Shown: positions 36,211 through 48,071 of the stretch, one piece after another
Numbering within the stretch: the stretch's first letter is position 1
Layout of the letters: each line of letters starts with the position of its first letter
From: Rhinopomastus cyanomelas
Lineage: Eukaryota; Chordata; Aves; Bucerotiformes; Rhinopomastidae
DNA length: 64,000 nt
NCBI GenBank assembly: GCA_013400115.1
Contig: VXBP01004074.1
Coordinates: 186,001-250,000, forward strand
Reading direction: 5' to 3'
Program-made: the position numbers and the translations under genes
The notes under the pieces: model-generated
Told to the model about the DNA's origin: nothing
The model's database searches: none
Seen by the model: only the letters and a program-made list of their open reading frames with translations

Positions 36211-36406
36211 ATGAGCACCTGCAGCAGGAAGGCTCTGACCCTGCTCAGCAGCATCTTCGCAGTCTGTGGCCTTGGCCTCCTGGGCATCTCCGTCAGCACC
36301 GACTACTGGCTCTACCTGGAGGAGGGCATCGTCCAGCCCCAAAACCAGACGGCAGAGATCAAGCTGTCGCTGCACTCGGGGCTGTGGAGGGTCTGCTTTC
36401 TGGCAG
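36211..36406 (+). CDS. CACNG5: CACNG5 coding exon 1
   Basis: Encodes residues 1-65 plus the first base of codon 66: TM1, the STDYWLYLEEG segment and the GLWRVC claudin signature. Donor is GCAG then gtatgg, GT at 36407-36408. It ends in phase 1. Confidence 0.95.
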
Positions 36407-39274
36407 GTATGGCCTCCTAACCCAAACATCCCCCTGTTTGCTCCATGGCAGCATCATACCGCAGGAAAGAGATGGGGAGAACAGGGTTTGTAGAGACTGT
36501 GCCCATCTTGGCTTCCAAACCACAGCGCAGCCTGAGCGATGCCATCACCCTATGCCCAGGTGTAGTGGTCAGATGGACAAAGGTGCCTTTGCACACAGGT
36601 TTTGGGCAGGGTTGCTGCTGTCCTGCCAGACCCAGCTGCCTCCCATCTCGCTCTGTCCCAGCATGGTGGCCACAGCGCCTTGGGCAGCAGCTCACAACTT
36701 CACTTTCTGTCCCTGCAGTGTCCAGATCCAGGTCAGCAGGCTTGTTCCCTCCATCCATGCCAGTTTTGATGAAGGGACTTGGCTGCAGGGATGGAGTTGA
36801 ACCAAACCGGAGGGGGTGGTTATTTCAAAATGATCCATCTGAAATGTCACCAAGTGTCAACCACCGCCCTGCAAAAGCTGGGGCTGTGCAGAGCTCTGCT
36901 TTCAGCCCTGTGGTCACTCTGGACACCCCTGGCTTCAGGGTTGGTATTTTTGTATACGAGGGAATCCCTTGCACAGGAAAGGTGGTAATTAAGCAGTAGA
37001 GCAGCACTAAACCCACCATCTTCTTAATGCATGGACTGAAATGCATTTTAAAGCCACTCTCTCCACCACCAAAAATCAGCCAGGTCTGTGTCTGCTGCAG
37101 GGGAAGAGCGTGGCCGGTGCTTCACGATCGAATACGTCATGCCCATGAACATCCAGCTGACGTCTGAGTCCACAGTTAACGTCCTGAGTAAGTGGTTTGG
37201 TGGGGTCTCACTGTCTGCATCCTGGAAGGCACTAAAGGGTCGCTATGGATCCTCCCTCCCAGGAAATCCTCTCGGTGTCTTTTCTGGGATACAGCTCTGG
37301 GTTTTCACCCTGTGGGTTATCCAGCGTGTTCCTAAGCTTCTGGGATTACCCTCTTCTAATGGCAGAAGCCCCACAGATGCTCTGAGCTCTGCAGCTTCCT
37401 GTCACTCATTATTCAGCACTTACCTTCATGAACGAGCTTGGGTTTGTAGACCTCTCTCCATGATTTGCAGCTGGATTTATTCTGCAGCAGTCCATCTTAC
37501 ACGCTGTGTGGTGGGACGAGTGAAGGGTGCAGCATCACGGCTCTCACAGTGAATTCTGCCACCATTTCTGGCTTATTAAGTAGAAATATTCAGGCACCAG
37601 TTCTACAGCAAAGCTGGAGACCAGTGTAGGTCTGATGGGCTTGTCCGCTGCACCACTGCACAGGAAACCTCTCAGGAATGAAACCATTAGCAGAGGTTGC
37701 CACAAGCCAGATGGGGTCACCTCTTCATGCAGCTCATCAGCAACAAGGGCTTTCCCTGTCAGGGACAGGAGAGCAGGGGGCACCCACACTGAATAGGACA
37801 CAGACTGGGCAGAGAGCGGCAGAGTTGGGGCCATCCTACCCAGCCAAACCCCTTTCTTGTGCTGTGCGGAGAAAATTGACCCGATCTCACTTCTCTGCTC
37901 CTTTCCCCACAGAGATGATCCGCTCCGCCACGCCCTTTCCTCTGGTCAGCCTCTTCTTCATGTTCATCGGCTTCATCCTGAGCAACATCGGCCACATTCG
38001 GCCTCACAGGACCATCCTCGCCTTCGTCTCGGGGATATTCTTCATCCTGTCAGGTGAGTGTTGCTCAGCAAGCTTCCTCTTGGCAGCCCTGGAGCACGGT
38101 TGGTTTTGTAGCTGCTGGTGCTGTTCTAACCCCCTGTGGTGGCTCCTTGCTGGAGTCAGCGCCTGCAGGAGCTCCTGGTGTGGCCTCGTAGCCTAGTCAG
38201 GGTTTGTAGGATGGAAAATCACCCGTTTGTGAGGAGATGTGGGGGGGAAACACCCACCGTCTGTGCAGGAGGAGCTGCCGGGGAGGAAGACGCATCTCAC
38301 GACTCGTCAGCCACAGGAGAGATATGAAACTTCAGACCGCTCAGCCAAGGTTTCTACGTGAGACAGGTGGATGTTTTATTCATCGTGTTGTGCCAGTGTT
38401 AAACAAATAGCTGTGACAGCCGAGCTTTGAAGCCAGCTCCTGCTCGGTGCACACGGGCTTGCTTGAGCAGGTGATGGTTTGACTGAGATGAGATGAGAGC
38501 CCTGGATTAGCTCAGCAGCGAAGTGGCCCCTTCCCCCAGTTATTTCAAACATAGTTCCACAGTTCTACACTTTCACTCACAAGTCAGACTTGAAGGAAAG
38601 TTCTTCTTCAGCAGCTCCAAGCCCGAAGTGTTTCCCACTGTCCTTGTTTCCTCCCTAGGTCTGTCTCTGGTGGTGGGGCTGGTCCTCTACATATCCAGCA
38701 TCAACGACGAGATGCTGAACAGAACCAAGGACTCAGAAACCTTCTTCAATTACAAATACGGGTGGTCGTTTGCCTTCTCCGCCATCTCCTTCCTTCTCAC
38801 AGAGGTACCTGCTTGTCTCACATCTCTCAACAAGTTTGGTGGGGGAGGCACTGAGGCTGGGAGCAAAAGGAGGCTGCAGAATATCTGTCCTGGGGAGCCT
38901 TTGAGCAGCATCAGCAGCGCAGGGGGAAAAAGGGGATTTGAATTGTGCTCTGTTGTGGTGGCGGCGGAGGCGGCCGTTAGTGGGGTGAGCGTCAGCCGTG
39001 TCTGTCTCCCCTGCAGAGCGCTGGCGTGATGTCCGTTTACCTCTTCATGAAGCGATACACAGCTGAGGACATTTACCGGCCTCACCCCGGCTTCTACCGG
39101 CCCCGCCTGAGCAACTGCTCCGACTACTCGGGGCAGTTCTTGCACCCGGACGCGTGGGCGCGGGGACGCAGCCCGTCGGATATCTCCAGCGAGGCGTCCC
39201 TACAGATGAACAGTAACTACCCGGCTCTGCTCAAGTGTCCCGACTATGACCAGATGTCCTCATCCCCGTGCTGA
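36211..39274 (+). CDS. CACNG5: CACNG5, TARP gamma-5 (joined 36211-36406, 37101-37187, 37913-38053, 38659-38804, 39017-39274)
   Basis: Complete 275-residue four-pass membrane protein of the calcium-channel gamma/claudin superfamily. It is a type II transmembrane AMPA-receptor regulatory protein that modulates channel gating. The five exons (196, 87, 141, 146, 258 nt) join in phase, and the length equals the human protein. Seen: TM1 about residues 8-28; the first extracellular loop with W33, GLW 57-59, C62 and C72 (claudin-family signature) and an N-Q-T sequon at 45-47; TM2 about 103-121; TM3 about 128-153; TM4 about 177-200; and a cytosolic tail ending SSPC. Type I TARPs end in a TTPV-type PDZ ligand, which is absent as expected for gamma-5/gamma-7. 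An in-frame ATG at 36199 would add four residues; 36211 is chosen because it matches the mammalian MSxC..RKALTLLSS start. The gene is compact (introns 694, 725, 605 and 212 bp) and lies downstream of PRKCA on the same strand, as in human. Confidence 0.97.
36407..37100 (+). other. CACNG5: CACNG5 intron 1
   Basis: 694 bp, GT...AG, acceptor tctgctgcag. No repeat recognised. The long open frame running from before exon 1 through this intron is a chance frame. Confidence 0.9.
37101..37187 (+). CDS. CACNG5: CACNG5 coding exon 2
   Basis: 87 nt encoding the second half of extracellular loop 1 (EERGRCFTIEYVMPMN to STVNVL), including C72 of the conserved disulphide. Acceptor AG at 37099-37100, donor gtaagt at 37188. 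Phase 1 to phase 1. Confidence 0.95.
37188..37912 (+). other. CACNG5: CACNG5 intron 2
   Basis: 725 bp, GT...AG, acceptor ctttccccacag. No repeat recognised. Confidence 0.9.
37913..38053 (+). CDS. CACNG5: CACNG5 coding exon 3
   Basis: 141 nt encoding residues 95-141 (KMIRSATPFPLVSLFFMF to FFILS): TM2 and the start of TM3. The split lysine codon (A + AG) and split glycine codon (G + GT) restore the frame at both junctions. Donor gtgagt at 38054. Confidence 0.96.
38054..38658 (+). other. CACNG5: CACNG5 intron 3
   Basis: 605 bp, GT...AG, acceptor gtttcctccctag. No repeat recognised. Confidence 0.9.
38659..38804 (+). CDS. CACNG5: CACNG5 coding exon 4
   Basis: 146 nt encoding residues 142-190 (GLSLVVGLVLYISSINDE to ISFLLTE): TM3, extracellular loop 2 and the start of TM4. 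Donor GAG then gtacct at 38805. Ends in phase 0. Confidence 0.96.
38805..39016 (+). other. CACNG5: CACNG5 intron 4
   Basis: Short intron of 212 bp, GT...AG, acceptor gtctcccctgcag. Confidence 0.9.
39017..39274 (+). CDS. CACNG5: CACNG5 coding exon 5, C-terminal tail and stop
   Basis: Encodes residues 191-275 (SAGVMSVYLFMKRYTAED to DQMSSSPC) and TGA at 39272-39274: the end of TM4 and the cytosolic tail, with the FYRPRLSNCSDYSG and RGRSPSDISSEASLQMNS blocks well conserved with mammals. The SPSD and SSEAS stretches are rich in possible phosphosites. Confidence 0.96.
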   Translation, partial: SAGVMSVYLFMKRYTAEDIYRPHPGFYRPRLSNCSDYSGQFLHPDAWARGRSPSDISSEASLQMNSNYPALLKCPDYDQMSSSPC

Positions 39275-41186
39275 GCCCCGTTGGCCCCTGCTCCCACCTG
39301 AGCGCTGACGGCCGCTGCGTCCTGACTCCGTCTGTCATTTATTATTCAGGCTGCTCTTTCTGGGCGGTTTTCTATTTATAGGAGCATAAATATAACCAGG
39401 GAGACCGGTTATGTAATATTGTAACCTAGAGAACTGGCATCTTTTCCTTTTCTTTGGCGGTTGGGTTTTTGTTTCACTCTTCCCTGCACAACTAAAAATC
39501 TCTCCAAAGTCCTCTTGTTTCAGCTCCTCCTGCTGAGCAAACAGCAGTTTTGCCTGGGGGATAAATCCAGGGCTGGACTCCAGAGCAGAAAAAAGACAAT
39601 AGACTAGAACTAAGACAAAAAAAAACCCCAAAAGGTGTATTTTTTGGTGTAGGTAGGCTGTGTCACGTAATTACAGGTTGACTGGCGTAAGCACCAGCAG
39701 ACGTGAAAGATTTGTGGGAATTTCCAAGAAACAGCCATCGTTAGGAAAATAACTGATTTTGTGTTGATTCAATATTGATTGACTGGTATCTCTTCTGGCT
39801 GGGTATCGCTTGTGACCAGGCTGTACTGGGAAATAGCCATCTTCCTCAACTATACCTCAACAGGCTGAGACGCCAGCGGGTTGTTATTTCTCTCTGAGCA
39901 AACTGCTGCTCTAGTGTCCCACGTTGTGCTTCAGTCACCACAGCTTTGGGCTGTCCGAGCTGGCTCAGGCACCCACACTTCCTCCACCATCCCATAGACC
40001 AGAGGTCTGCAGACCAACTGGAAGAAATTCAGTGCAGCATCAAAGGGAAAACTACCTGAAACATTCCCATAATAAGCATTAGGTGCTGGATTTGGGGGAT
40101 ATGATGGCCAGAAGTTCATTTCAGTGAAGGCAAGATCCCAAACTGATGCGAGGTGGTATAGCTGGAGTTCATGGCACTAGTCCACCTGTAGTGAAGTAGT
40201 TGGCTTGTGTTTTGTTTTGGCAAGAAAACGGTGTCTTAGCTGCTTTTTTTGTGTGTGTGTGAACCTTGTAGTGAGGGCTTTGGGTTTAAAATTCCCTGTG
40301 ACGTTCCGGCAGTGCGGACTTGGAGAGCTGCCGGGCTGAGAGCATCGCTCTGCTTGAGAGTGAAGAGCTGGGCCTGCACAAGCCACCAGCTTGTGCCCTC
40401 ACAGGAGAGCGAACTTTGTCCCAACGTCATTTCTCTTCTTGTTATTTTGGACCTTTCTGAAAATCCCCTTTCTGTAAAACTGAACCCTCCGGGGCCTCCT
40501 GGTGTGTCTGAGCTTGTTTTGTCCGACTGTAATTGGAACAAACAGAATACACTCACTTCTAACCTCAGCCGTAGCACGCTCTGTCGTGACCGTGGCGCTT
40601 CTCGGCCATTATGTATTTGTTCTGTGTCTGTTGTTTATATCTTATTATTTACATTGTGCTGTTTGCAAACTGCTCCCAAGCAGAGTCCAAATCCTGACGC
40701 AGCACCCCACTGGGTCCTGAGGGTGGCTCAGAAATAGCTGCCTTTGCATCTTCCCCGTGACGGATCCTTTACGCCCTGAGTCTGCGGCGGAAAGGAGACC
40801 TTTGGGATCGCCAAAACCACTGGCACTCGGAGGCACAGGGATGCCCCACACGCCAGACAGTTAGCCCTGCGTGGCACCGCGAGACGTCCCCACCGCCGGC
40901 TGGGATTTTCCTTTGCGCTCATTGAATGCAGAATTATTCATTTTACAAATTGAAATGTCTGGAAGATGTGGAAAGGGGAAAAAAAAGGCCCCAGAAGATT
41001 TGGGCAGAGTCTAGGGGTAAATTAGAGAAGTAATTATTTTAATTCATTGGAGAGATTGTAAACGGGCGGCTGCATTTGTGAGCCCAGGAGCTTGCTCGTT
41101 CAGCCCGTGGGCACAGGACTGCCTAAAGACATCTGCCCAGACAAGGCTCTGCTATTTGTTCTGTCGAGGCTGGTTGAACATGCAGC
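39275..41186 (+). other. CACNG5 3' UTR and downstream sequence, 3' end unresolved
   Basis: Sequence after the CACNG5 stop has no coding exon and no canonical AATAAA in the first kilobases. A CATAAA variant lies near 39386. A short TG run lies at about 40250-40260 and an AT-rich patch at about 40920-41060. The first clear AATAAA on this strand is near 42332, beyond two CR1 copies. I cannot place the poly(A) site. Confidence 0.4.
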
Positions 41187-41525
41187 TTGAGACAAGACCT
41201 TATTGCTCTTTCCAGGTACCTGCAGGGAGGTCGGAGAGAGTGGGGATTGGTCTCTTCTCCCAAGTCACCAGCGACAGGACAAGAGGCCTGAGGTTGTGCC
41301 AGGGGAGGCTGAGGCTGGACATCAGGAAATGTGTTTTCACTGACAGAGTGGTCAGGGGTTGGCACCGGCTGCCCAGTGACGGGGAGAGTTGCCGTCCCTG
41401 GAGGGATTCAACAAACTAATAGACGTGGCCCTGGGGAACAAGGTTGGTGGGCAGGGTGGGGTTGTGTTGATGGCTGGACTGGATGATCTTGTAGGCCTGT
41501 TCCAACGTTAATGATTCTATGATTG
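41187..41525 (+). mobile_element. CR1 LINE fragment, sense
   Basis: ORF2 C-terminal remnant (RLRLDIRKCVFTDRVVRGWH in one frame) and 3' UTR ending gatgatcttgtaggcctgtt and gattctatgatt. Its 3' end lies about 26 bp from the 3' end of the oppositely oriented next copy. Confidence 0.93.
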
Positions 41526-41551
41526 GTAAAACCCAGGCAACTGCAGTCATA

Positions 41552-41950
41552 CTCAGAATCAGAGTTATTTAGGCTGGAAAAGCCCTCTGAGCTCATCCAG
41601 CCTAGCCCAGGACCTGACATAACCCCATTGGCCAGACCAGGGCACTACGGGCTACTTCCAGTCTGTCCTTCAACCCTTCCAGGGATGGGGACTCCACCAC
41701 TGCCCTGGGCAGTCCATTCCAGGCTCTGAGCTCCCTTTCCACGAGGAAGGGCTTCCTAACATCCAGCCTATCCCTCCCCTGGCAGCTTCAGGCCCTACCC
41801 CCTCATCCAGGTTCTGGTTGCCTGGGAGAAGAGCCTAACCCTCACCTGACTGCAATCTCCCTTCAAGGGTCTTCAGGTCCCCCCTGAGACTCCTCCAAGC
41901 TAAACAAGCCCAGCTCTCTCAACCTCTCCTCATCAGACTTTCCATCAGAC
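41552..41950 (-). mobile_element. CR1 LINE fragment, antisense, tail-to-tail with the previous copy
   Basis: Begins actcagaatcagagttattt and contains the ORF2-side block aacctctcctcatcagac at its right end. It appears to be an older, more diverged subfamily than its neighbour. Confidence 0.85.
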
Positions 41951-44900
41951 TATGGGCTTCTAAGTGCAAGAATCACATCTTCCTTGACTCTGGAGAAACT
42001 TCTGCAGAGCCTCTGAGGCATGGAGATACCAGCATGGGTGAGGTAACAGAGAGGGCTTCAGAGCTCAGCCAGCCTGTGAGGTCCTTCTGCCCCTGTGGCT
42101 GATGTTCTCCATGGCAGTATATGCTCAGTAAATAGGTGTTGTACCTCCTCAGGACACCCACTCATCATTTAACCACCTCTCCTAGTCCTCTGGCATGGCT
42201 TCACTCCGTCTTCGTCTCAGTCTTGCCACAGCCTTCACGCTCTGAACGACACTCTTCAGCTGTCTCTCTCCCACCCCTATTTCAGTGCCAGCATCACGCT
42301 GGATCCTGCCTGTGTCTGACACTTGGGTTGCAATAAATGAAAAGTGGAGCTTGAGGATCAAGTAGAATTAGTAAATTTAGTTTAAATTAAATCTGAAGCA
42401 ATTTAAGGAGATGTTTAACCCCTACGACACCAAAGCCCTTAAACTCTCTGCCTGGTTTGCTGTGATGGGACAAGTCAAGCTGCTCACGTGCCCATCAGCA
42501 GGTACGTGCTTGCCTGAGGCATCGCAGGAACTGCTTGTGCTGAGGAGAGAAACCCCTCTTATTTGCACAGGTAGCTGAAGGCTGTCAGAGCCCTGTGGCC
42601 GTGTCTGCTCGAGCTCTGGCTCTACAGCAAATCACTGGGATTTGGGGTTACACAGAACCCTGACGCTGCCTGATGCGCGTTTGCTGCTCCCCAGTGCCTC
42701 TCAGGGCTGCGGTGTGTTCTGTCCCCTCTGTTGGCCTCCCGTGCACACACACACCACACCAGGGTGCCACGTGGATTTCGTGGCACTACCGGGGATGGAT
42801 GGGAACTGAAGAAACCACATGTGAGAGGTAAGCGAGCCCTTGGCCCACACAGCTCAGGAGATGCTGGTCAGGAAGAGGAGTCCTCTGAGACACTCAGGCA
42901 GCTCCTGGGAGTCACCCTCCTGCTGGGTTTGGGGTGGTTTTAATCAAATTCCCTTTCTGGAAGCCCAAGGAGGGACTCTGTGACCTGTATCTTCCAGAAC
43001 GCGAAATCCCAGGACATCAAATCTCCTCTCTGCCAGCGTGTTCCCTACCACCCCAGGATGTGCTTTCCTCATTGCACCCTACACCAGGTCATCTCCATGG
43101 CCCCAGGTGTGGTAGAGCCCTAGACGGAGCAGCCTCCATTCACTCATGACTTAGGAGTGTCCTGAAAACCCTTACTGGATGATGAGGTATGGATGCAAGA
43201 GGTTTGTTAGAGACCAGTCATGAGCAGTAATTTAGTTGCCAGGAACAAGAAGACTCCGCTGGTCATGTTCTTCTTCAGTTGCAGCTGGAGCAGCTAGTGG
43301 CTCCAGAGCCCTTCCTGCCCAGCGGAAAGAAAACCCTGTGTAAGCCCTGCAAACCCCTGTGTGTACAAACCTACCCATAGGTTTAGCCAGAACAGCCTTC
43401 AGAGCTGCTCCCCTCGCACCTGTCCTGCTGGTGGACATGAGGAGCCACTGGGAATGCCAAGGTGAGACAAGAGCCCCTCCTAGCAGCGTGATGCAAACCA
43501 AGGGCACCAGTGAGCTGTTTAGGCTGCTGGTGAAGCTGCTGCTGTGTCAAGGTGAGGTCTGGGCAGTTGTTTTGGGGCCATCTGGTCCTGTTTTAACCCA
43601 GGAGATAGGCATGAGTCTGTGGCTCAGGTGGGCTGGAGAAAAGCAAATCCCTACAGCTGAGGAAGCCTCAGAAGAACTTTGCTGTTGCCTCTTACTGAAG
43701 ACCTGTGCCCTTCCATCAGCTTCTAGAAGACAGGAACCAAAGATACTTTATTAGGATGGGTTTCACCAGTGTCCCACCATGGCAGGGAAAAGGCACAGTG
43801 CGGGCGGTCTGGGGTTCCTGGGACGCAGCGCTCCTCTCGCGAGCCCTCGCGTTGCATCGTTAATGCTGTTTGTCAGGGCTGTGTGCTCATTCCCACAAAT
43901 GTGAGGTAGCCCCATGGGCTAGCCAAGGTGTGCTGAGAAATTAAGCAGCCTTCTTTCTCCCCGCCGCTGGCTTGTTAGCTGTGCAGAGCCTGTGTGCCCG
44001 TGGAGGGGAGGATGTGCGAAGAGGCAAAATATTCACCCGAGTAAACACTCCTCCACTAATGAGAAGTGGCTGAGAGAGATTAATCTTCCTCCTCTGCTTC
44101 TTACTCCTTCCTCACTTGCTTCTGGGTTTTTTTTCTACACCACAAAAGGTCGACATTCAAACCTAACTAGAAAACAACGGAGCATTGTCTCTTCTTGCTT
44201 TTCTCACCCAGAGTCACACCCTGCTGGTGGGGTGTCCTCCTCCCCACTGCAGCACCCCTTGCTGTCAGCTCTGCCACCCCAAGAACCACATCAGCTCCTG
44301 AAGTCTTCCACAGCCCTCCTGTCCACACTGAAGCTGTGGGCTCTGGGGTGGGAGAATGGGGTCCCCAGCACCCCACGCACCCTGCCATGGCCGGGGTGCC
44401 CAGCTGAGCCCTCCTCCAGGCACTGCAGGGTTTCAGCCTATTGCTGCGGAGATATCAATCTGCAACCTGTTCCCATGGATACAGTAGGTTGTAGAAGGGG
44501 AAGAGCTGCCTCTTTGCTTTAGCTTCATGCAAGGTTTTATGTACCCTGAGTGCTGGATTGTGGTGGGCACTGGTTGTAATGGGCAGGTGATGGCCGCAGG
44601 GTTACCCTGCGCATCTGTACTTGCAGACCGGCCCCCCGCCCAGTGTACCCCTTGACAGGGAAGGAGGGCTGGCACTGGCACAGGGTTGCCCATTGCCTGC
44701 GGAATGTGTGACGAGCAGAGTGTGTGTCCAGGTCACTTTGATTTTGGTGACGGGCAGTGCAAGGCTGTGGCTTGTGTCCCCACATCCCTGTGGGTGATGG
44801 GTGGAAGGGCCTTTAGCCCATCAGTCACTCTGGTTTGTGCCACAAGTTATTCCAGTGAAAACACGGATGGATGAAGAGGGGATGATGCTGTCAGCACCGC

Positions 44901-46454
44901 TGTCCTGTAGCCAGGTGCCCATCCCAGCAGCAGCTGTGGGCACTGCGCAGCATCGCTCTGCCGATACCCTTCTTGTTTTCACGCTACCTCATCTCGAGCC
45001 TTTGGCTAACTCAGCCTTCCAGGGAAATGTGTAGGGGAAGGACTCTGGGTTTTGTTGCTATAGTTCACACCGCAGGAAAGCAGAATTCCAACCAGAGGAT
45101 TAACCCTGCTCCACTGTGCTGCCAGACTCTCATCCCAAGGGCTGCATTTGAGGAATACGCTGGCTCTAATGATGTTTTCAAGCCCTGAGCAGTGTGTGCC
45201 ATGGGCTTCCACAGCCCCTGTCCAGCATTTTCAATCAAACCCCCTCAGAAATCCCCAAGCCTCACCCCTCTCTGCATTTCCACTGGAAGGAGACTTACTC
45301 ACACACCAATTGTGATTAATATGCCTTGAAAATATGCAGCACCAGCACTCAAGGTTATTCCCCAGGAAACCATCATTTCTGTCCTCAGCTCTGGATAAAT
45401 CTCCTGGCTCTGATGAGAAGCAGCTGCTTTCAATCTTTAATGTCGGGGCAGCATGAATTTCTTTTTCTGGGAGCAAACCACATGTGGCTGGGGTGTGAGG
45501 ACGGCGTTGGAAGACTGTGGTCCATTCAGGTTTGCAGCTATTTGAGTTGAAGCTGATGCAGCTCAGGCTGCTCAAAGGGGCCGTTTAGGCTCAGTTTAAA
45601 TTACTTCTCTTAGAACAAAATCCCAATTGGCCCAGCTAATCCCAGCTACCACCAAGAAGCTGTAAATCTGTGTGTAGACAAACTCCCAGAGCCAAGGTCC
45701 ATCTCGCTGCTGCTGATCAACAAAGCGCAAGGTGCATGTTGAAATCCCTTGGACTCCAACAGGATCCACATTACTGAGTCAAAACGAAGCCTGAGTGAAG
45801 CTCTGCTTACCAGCACTGTCCTCAAGGACATGTTTAAGGCACCTGCTGATGGGCTTCAGTGATAGATGAGCACAGAGGAGGAGATGGTAAAGAGACACGA
45901 GCACGAGTTTTCTTATTTTCCTCCAGTGCTCACATCTTTAACGAGGTGATGCTCACAGAGACATAACCCTGAGCTTCTCGCATCTGCCTGGCACCTTAGC
46001 ACGCACCAGCTTTCACGGGGAAATCTGCTGGGAAGGCTGGAGGGTGTTATTTAATTAATAACAGCTAATAAGAATAGGTACCAAAGTGTCACTCAGCTTC
46101 TCCGGAGGTGAGCTCCATGATTCAGCTCCGTGGGGACATGAGGGTTTCTGAAGCCAGGGGACACTGCCAAGGTCAAGCCGAGCGGGACCTGAAGTCACAG
46201 AGTGCTGTTGGGGCAGTGCAGGTCAGATCCTGCAAGATTCTTTCTGTTTAGCAAGCAAATCTCTGGTATTTAGGTTTAGCATAACCGAGCGCTGGGTGGG
46301 TCGTGATGCTGGTTTAATCTGCCTCCAGCTCAGCTCATCAAAGGCTGCTGAAGGGATGGGTAAGTGGGGCAGCCCCTGGCACTCACCGAGGCTGTGCAGT
46401 GCCCAGGCAACACTTCATATTGCAATAACAGTTTGTAAAGCTGCCTTGCTTCAG
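41951..46454. other. Intergenic, small CpG cluster at 43.8 kb, otherwise nothing recognised
   Basis: No coding exon or CR1 identified over about 4.5 kb. A dense CpG patch lies at about 43800-43860. An AT-rich patch with several TAAT cores (ttaattaataacagctaata) lies near 46050-46075. Confidence 0.45.
43800..43865. promoter_or_regulatory. CpG cluster with a TCTCGCGAG word
   Basis: About ten CpGs in 65 bp, including TCTCGCGAG at 43835-43843. This is nearly the palindromic TCTCGCGAGA element found in some vertebrate CpG promoters. No gene start is recognised beside it. Confidence 0.3.
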
Positions 46455-46706
46455 TGCTAGAGAGGACGGGGGGGTCACGGTTTGGAACTGGAAAAGAGCA
46501 GATTGAGGCTGGAGATGAAGAAAACATTCTTGAATCCAAGGGTGGTGGATCTCTGGAACAGGCTGCCCAGGAGCCCTGGAGCCATTCAAAGTCAGGCTGG
46601 ACGGGGCGCTGGGCAATCTGGCCTGGTGAGTGGCCCTGCTTGGTGTGGGGGGGTTGGACTAGATGACCTTTGGTGGTCACTTCCAACCCAGTTCACTCTA
46701 CGATTT
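46455..46706 (+). mobile_element. CR1 LINE 3' fragment, sense
   Basis: Block gaaaacattcttgaatccaa through ggttggactagatgaccttt and a tail cactctacgatttg. 5'-truncated. Confidence 0.88.
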
Positions 46707-47754
46707 GAGCAAAACCTCCTATTTACCCACAAAAAGCAGACAGTGTTTTCTTTCAGCAGGAATTACAGGGTCCGTCTCTCAAGAGCCCATCCCCAGTTCC
46801 GGCTGGGCTTAACAAACTTTGGATTGTCCTTGTTTGTCCGGGACAAGAGGATTCTATAGTATTAAGTGTTATTATTCATAATTGAGATGAACAGAGAAGG
46901 CTTCTCCAGCAGTGCGGAGCAGTTAGATACAACATTCCCATCAATTTATGTATTTCCATATAAATTATGTACTGTCAAAACTGCTCCATTGATCTGAAAG
47001 CTAAAGGCTTCATCACAGAAGTGCAGCAGCTCCCTGTCATTTCAATCAGGACGTGATTATTTACAGAGAAAGACTCAAAAAACCCATCCTGGTGGTTGTG
47101 GGTTTCCTATTGATCTGCTCCAGCAGCTCTGTCTGTCTGAGAGCAGCTGAAGTAAATGAAATGAAAACACAAACGTACAGTTGTTTCATCCTCCTGTACA
47201 AAAGTAGGTCACATCCTCATCCGAGCTGTGTTTTATTCATGCAACTGCATTTTTACAATTAAAAATGCAGCACAGTCCATGTTGGTGTCACCGGGGCTGA
47301 GTCTGGTGAATCCGGGGTAGGGCTGGTGCCCGGGTTCCTCAGGGCACGGCCGGTCCTGGACAGGCAGGTCCTGCCCTCTGTGCCGTGGGTTTGGGGCTCC
47401 AAAGCAGCAAAGCCAAGCGAAGCAGGAGAGCAGTGAAAGTGCTCAAAGCTCTCCAGATTGAGCTCCGTATAGGAATAATTATGGCTGCTATTTTCAGGAG
47501 TTGTTTAATGATGTTAAACCGATGACAGGCTGAGATTATAACACCGCCACCTCCACACTCCTGGGGGCTTTTTCTTTTCTACCCCCCTCCTCTACTCCAT
47601 CAGCTCGGGTGCATTTGCATTTTCCAAGCCTGTGTGACAAATCACCATTCTCAAAAGGCTCTGGAGCAAGCTGGGAACTGCTTTGCATGAGGGGAAAAAG
47701 ACAAGGCATCGTGGTACAGCAGCCGTTAGCCCCTCTCCTGTGTGTTTCTACAGG
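46707..47754. other. Intergenic, nothing recognised
   Basis: Contains an AT-rich stretch at about 46855-46980 without exon or CR1. Confidence 0.4.
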
Positions 47755-48071
47755 GAGGGTGACTGTTTGGAGGGATGGAGCCAGGCTCTTCTCATTGTCA
47801 TCCAATGACAGGACAAGGGGCAATGGGTGTCAGCTGGAACAGAGGAGGTTCTGCATCTACCTGAGAAGGAACTTCTTCCCAGTGAGGGTGACAGAGCCCT
47901 GGAAGAGGCTGCCCAGGGGACATGCGGAGTCTCCTTCTCTGGAGATGTTTAAAACCCACTTGGATATGTTTCTCTGCAACTGGATCTAGGGGATCCTGCT
48001 GTGGCGGGGAGATTGGACTGGATGATCTTTTGAGGTCTCTTGTAATCCCCAATGTTCTGAGATTCTGTGTA
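47755..48071 (+). mobile_element. CR1 LINE 3' fragment, sense
   Basis: The ORF2 end (RRNFFPVRVTEPWKRLPRG in one frame) and 3' UTR ggatcctgctgtggcgggga, ending gttctgagattctgtg. Confidence 0.92.

Noticed and set aside
35826..36800. 324-codon open frame on the + strand
   Set aside because: It overlaps CACNG5 exon 1 in another frame and runs through the promoter and intron; no protein family is recognisable.
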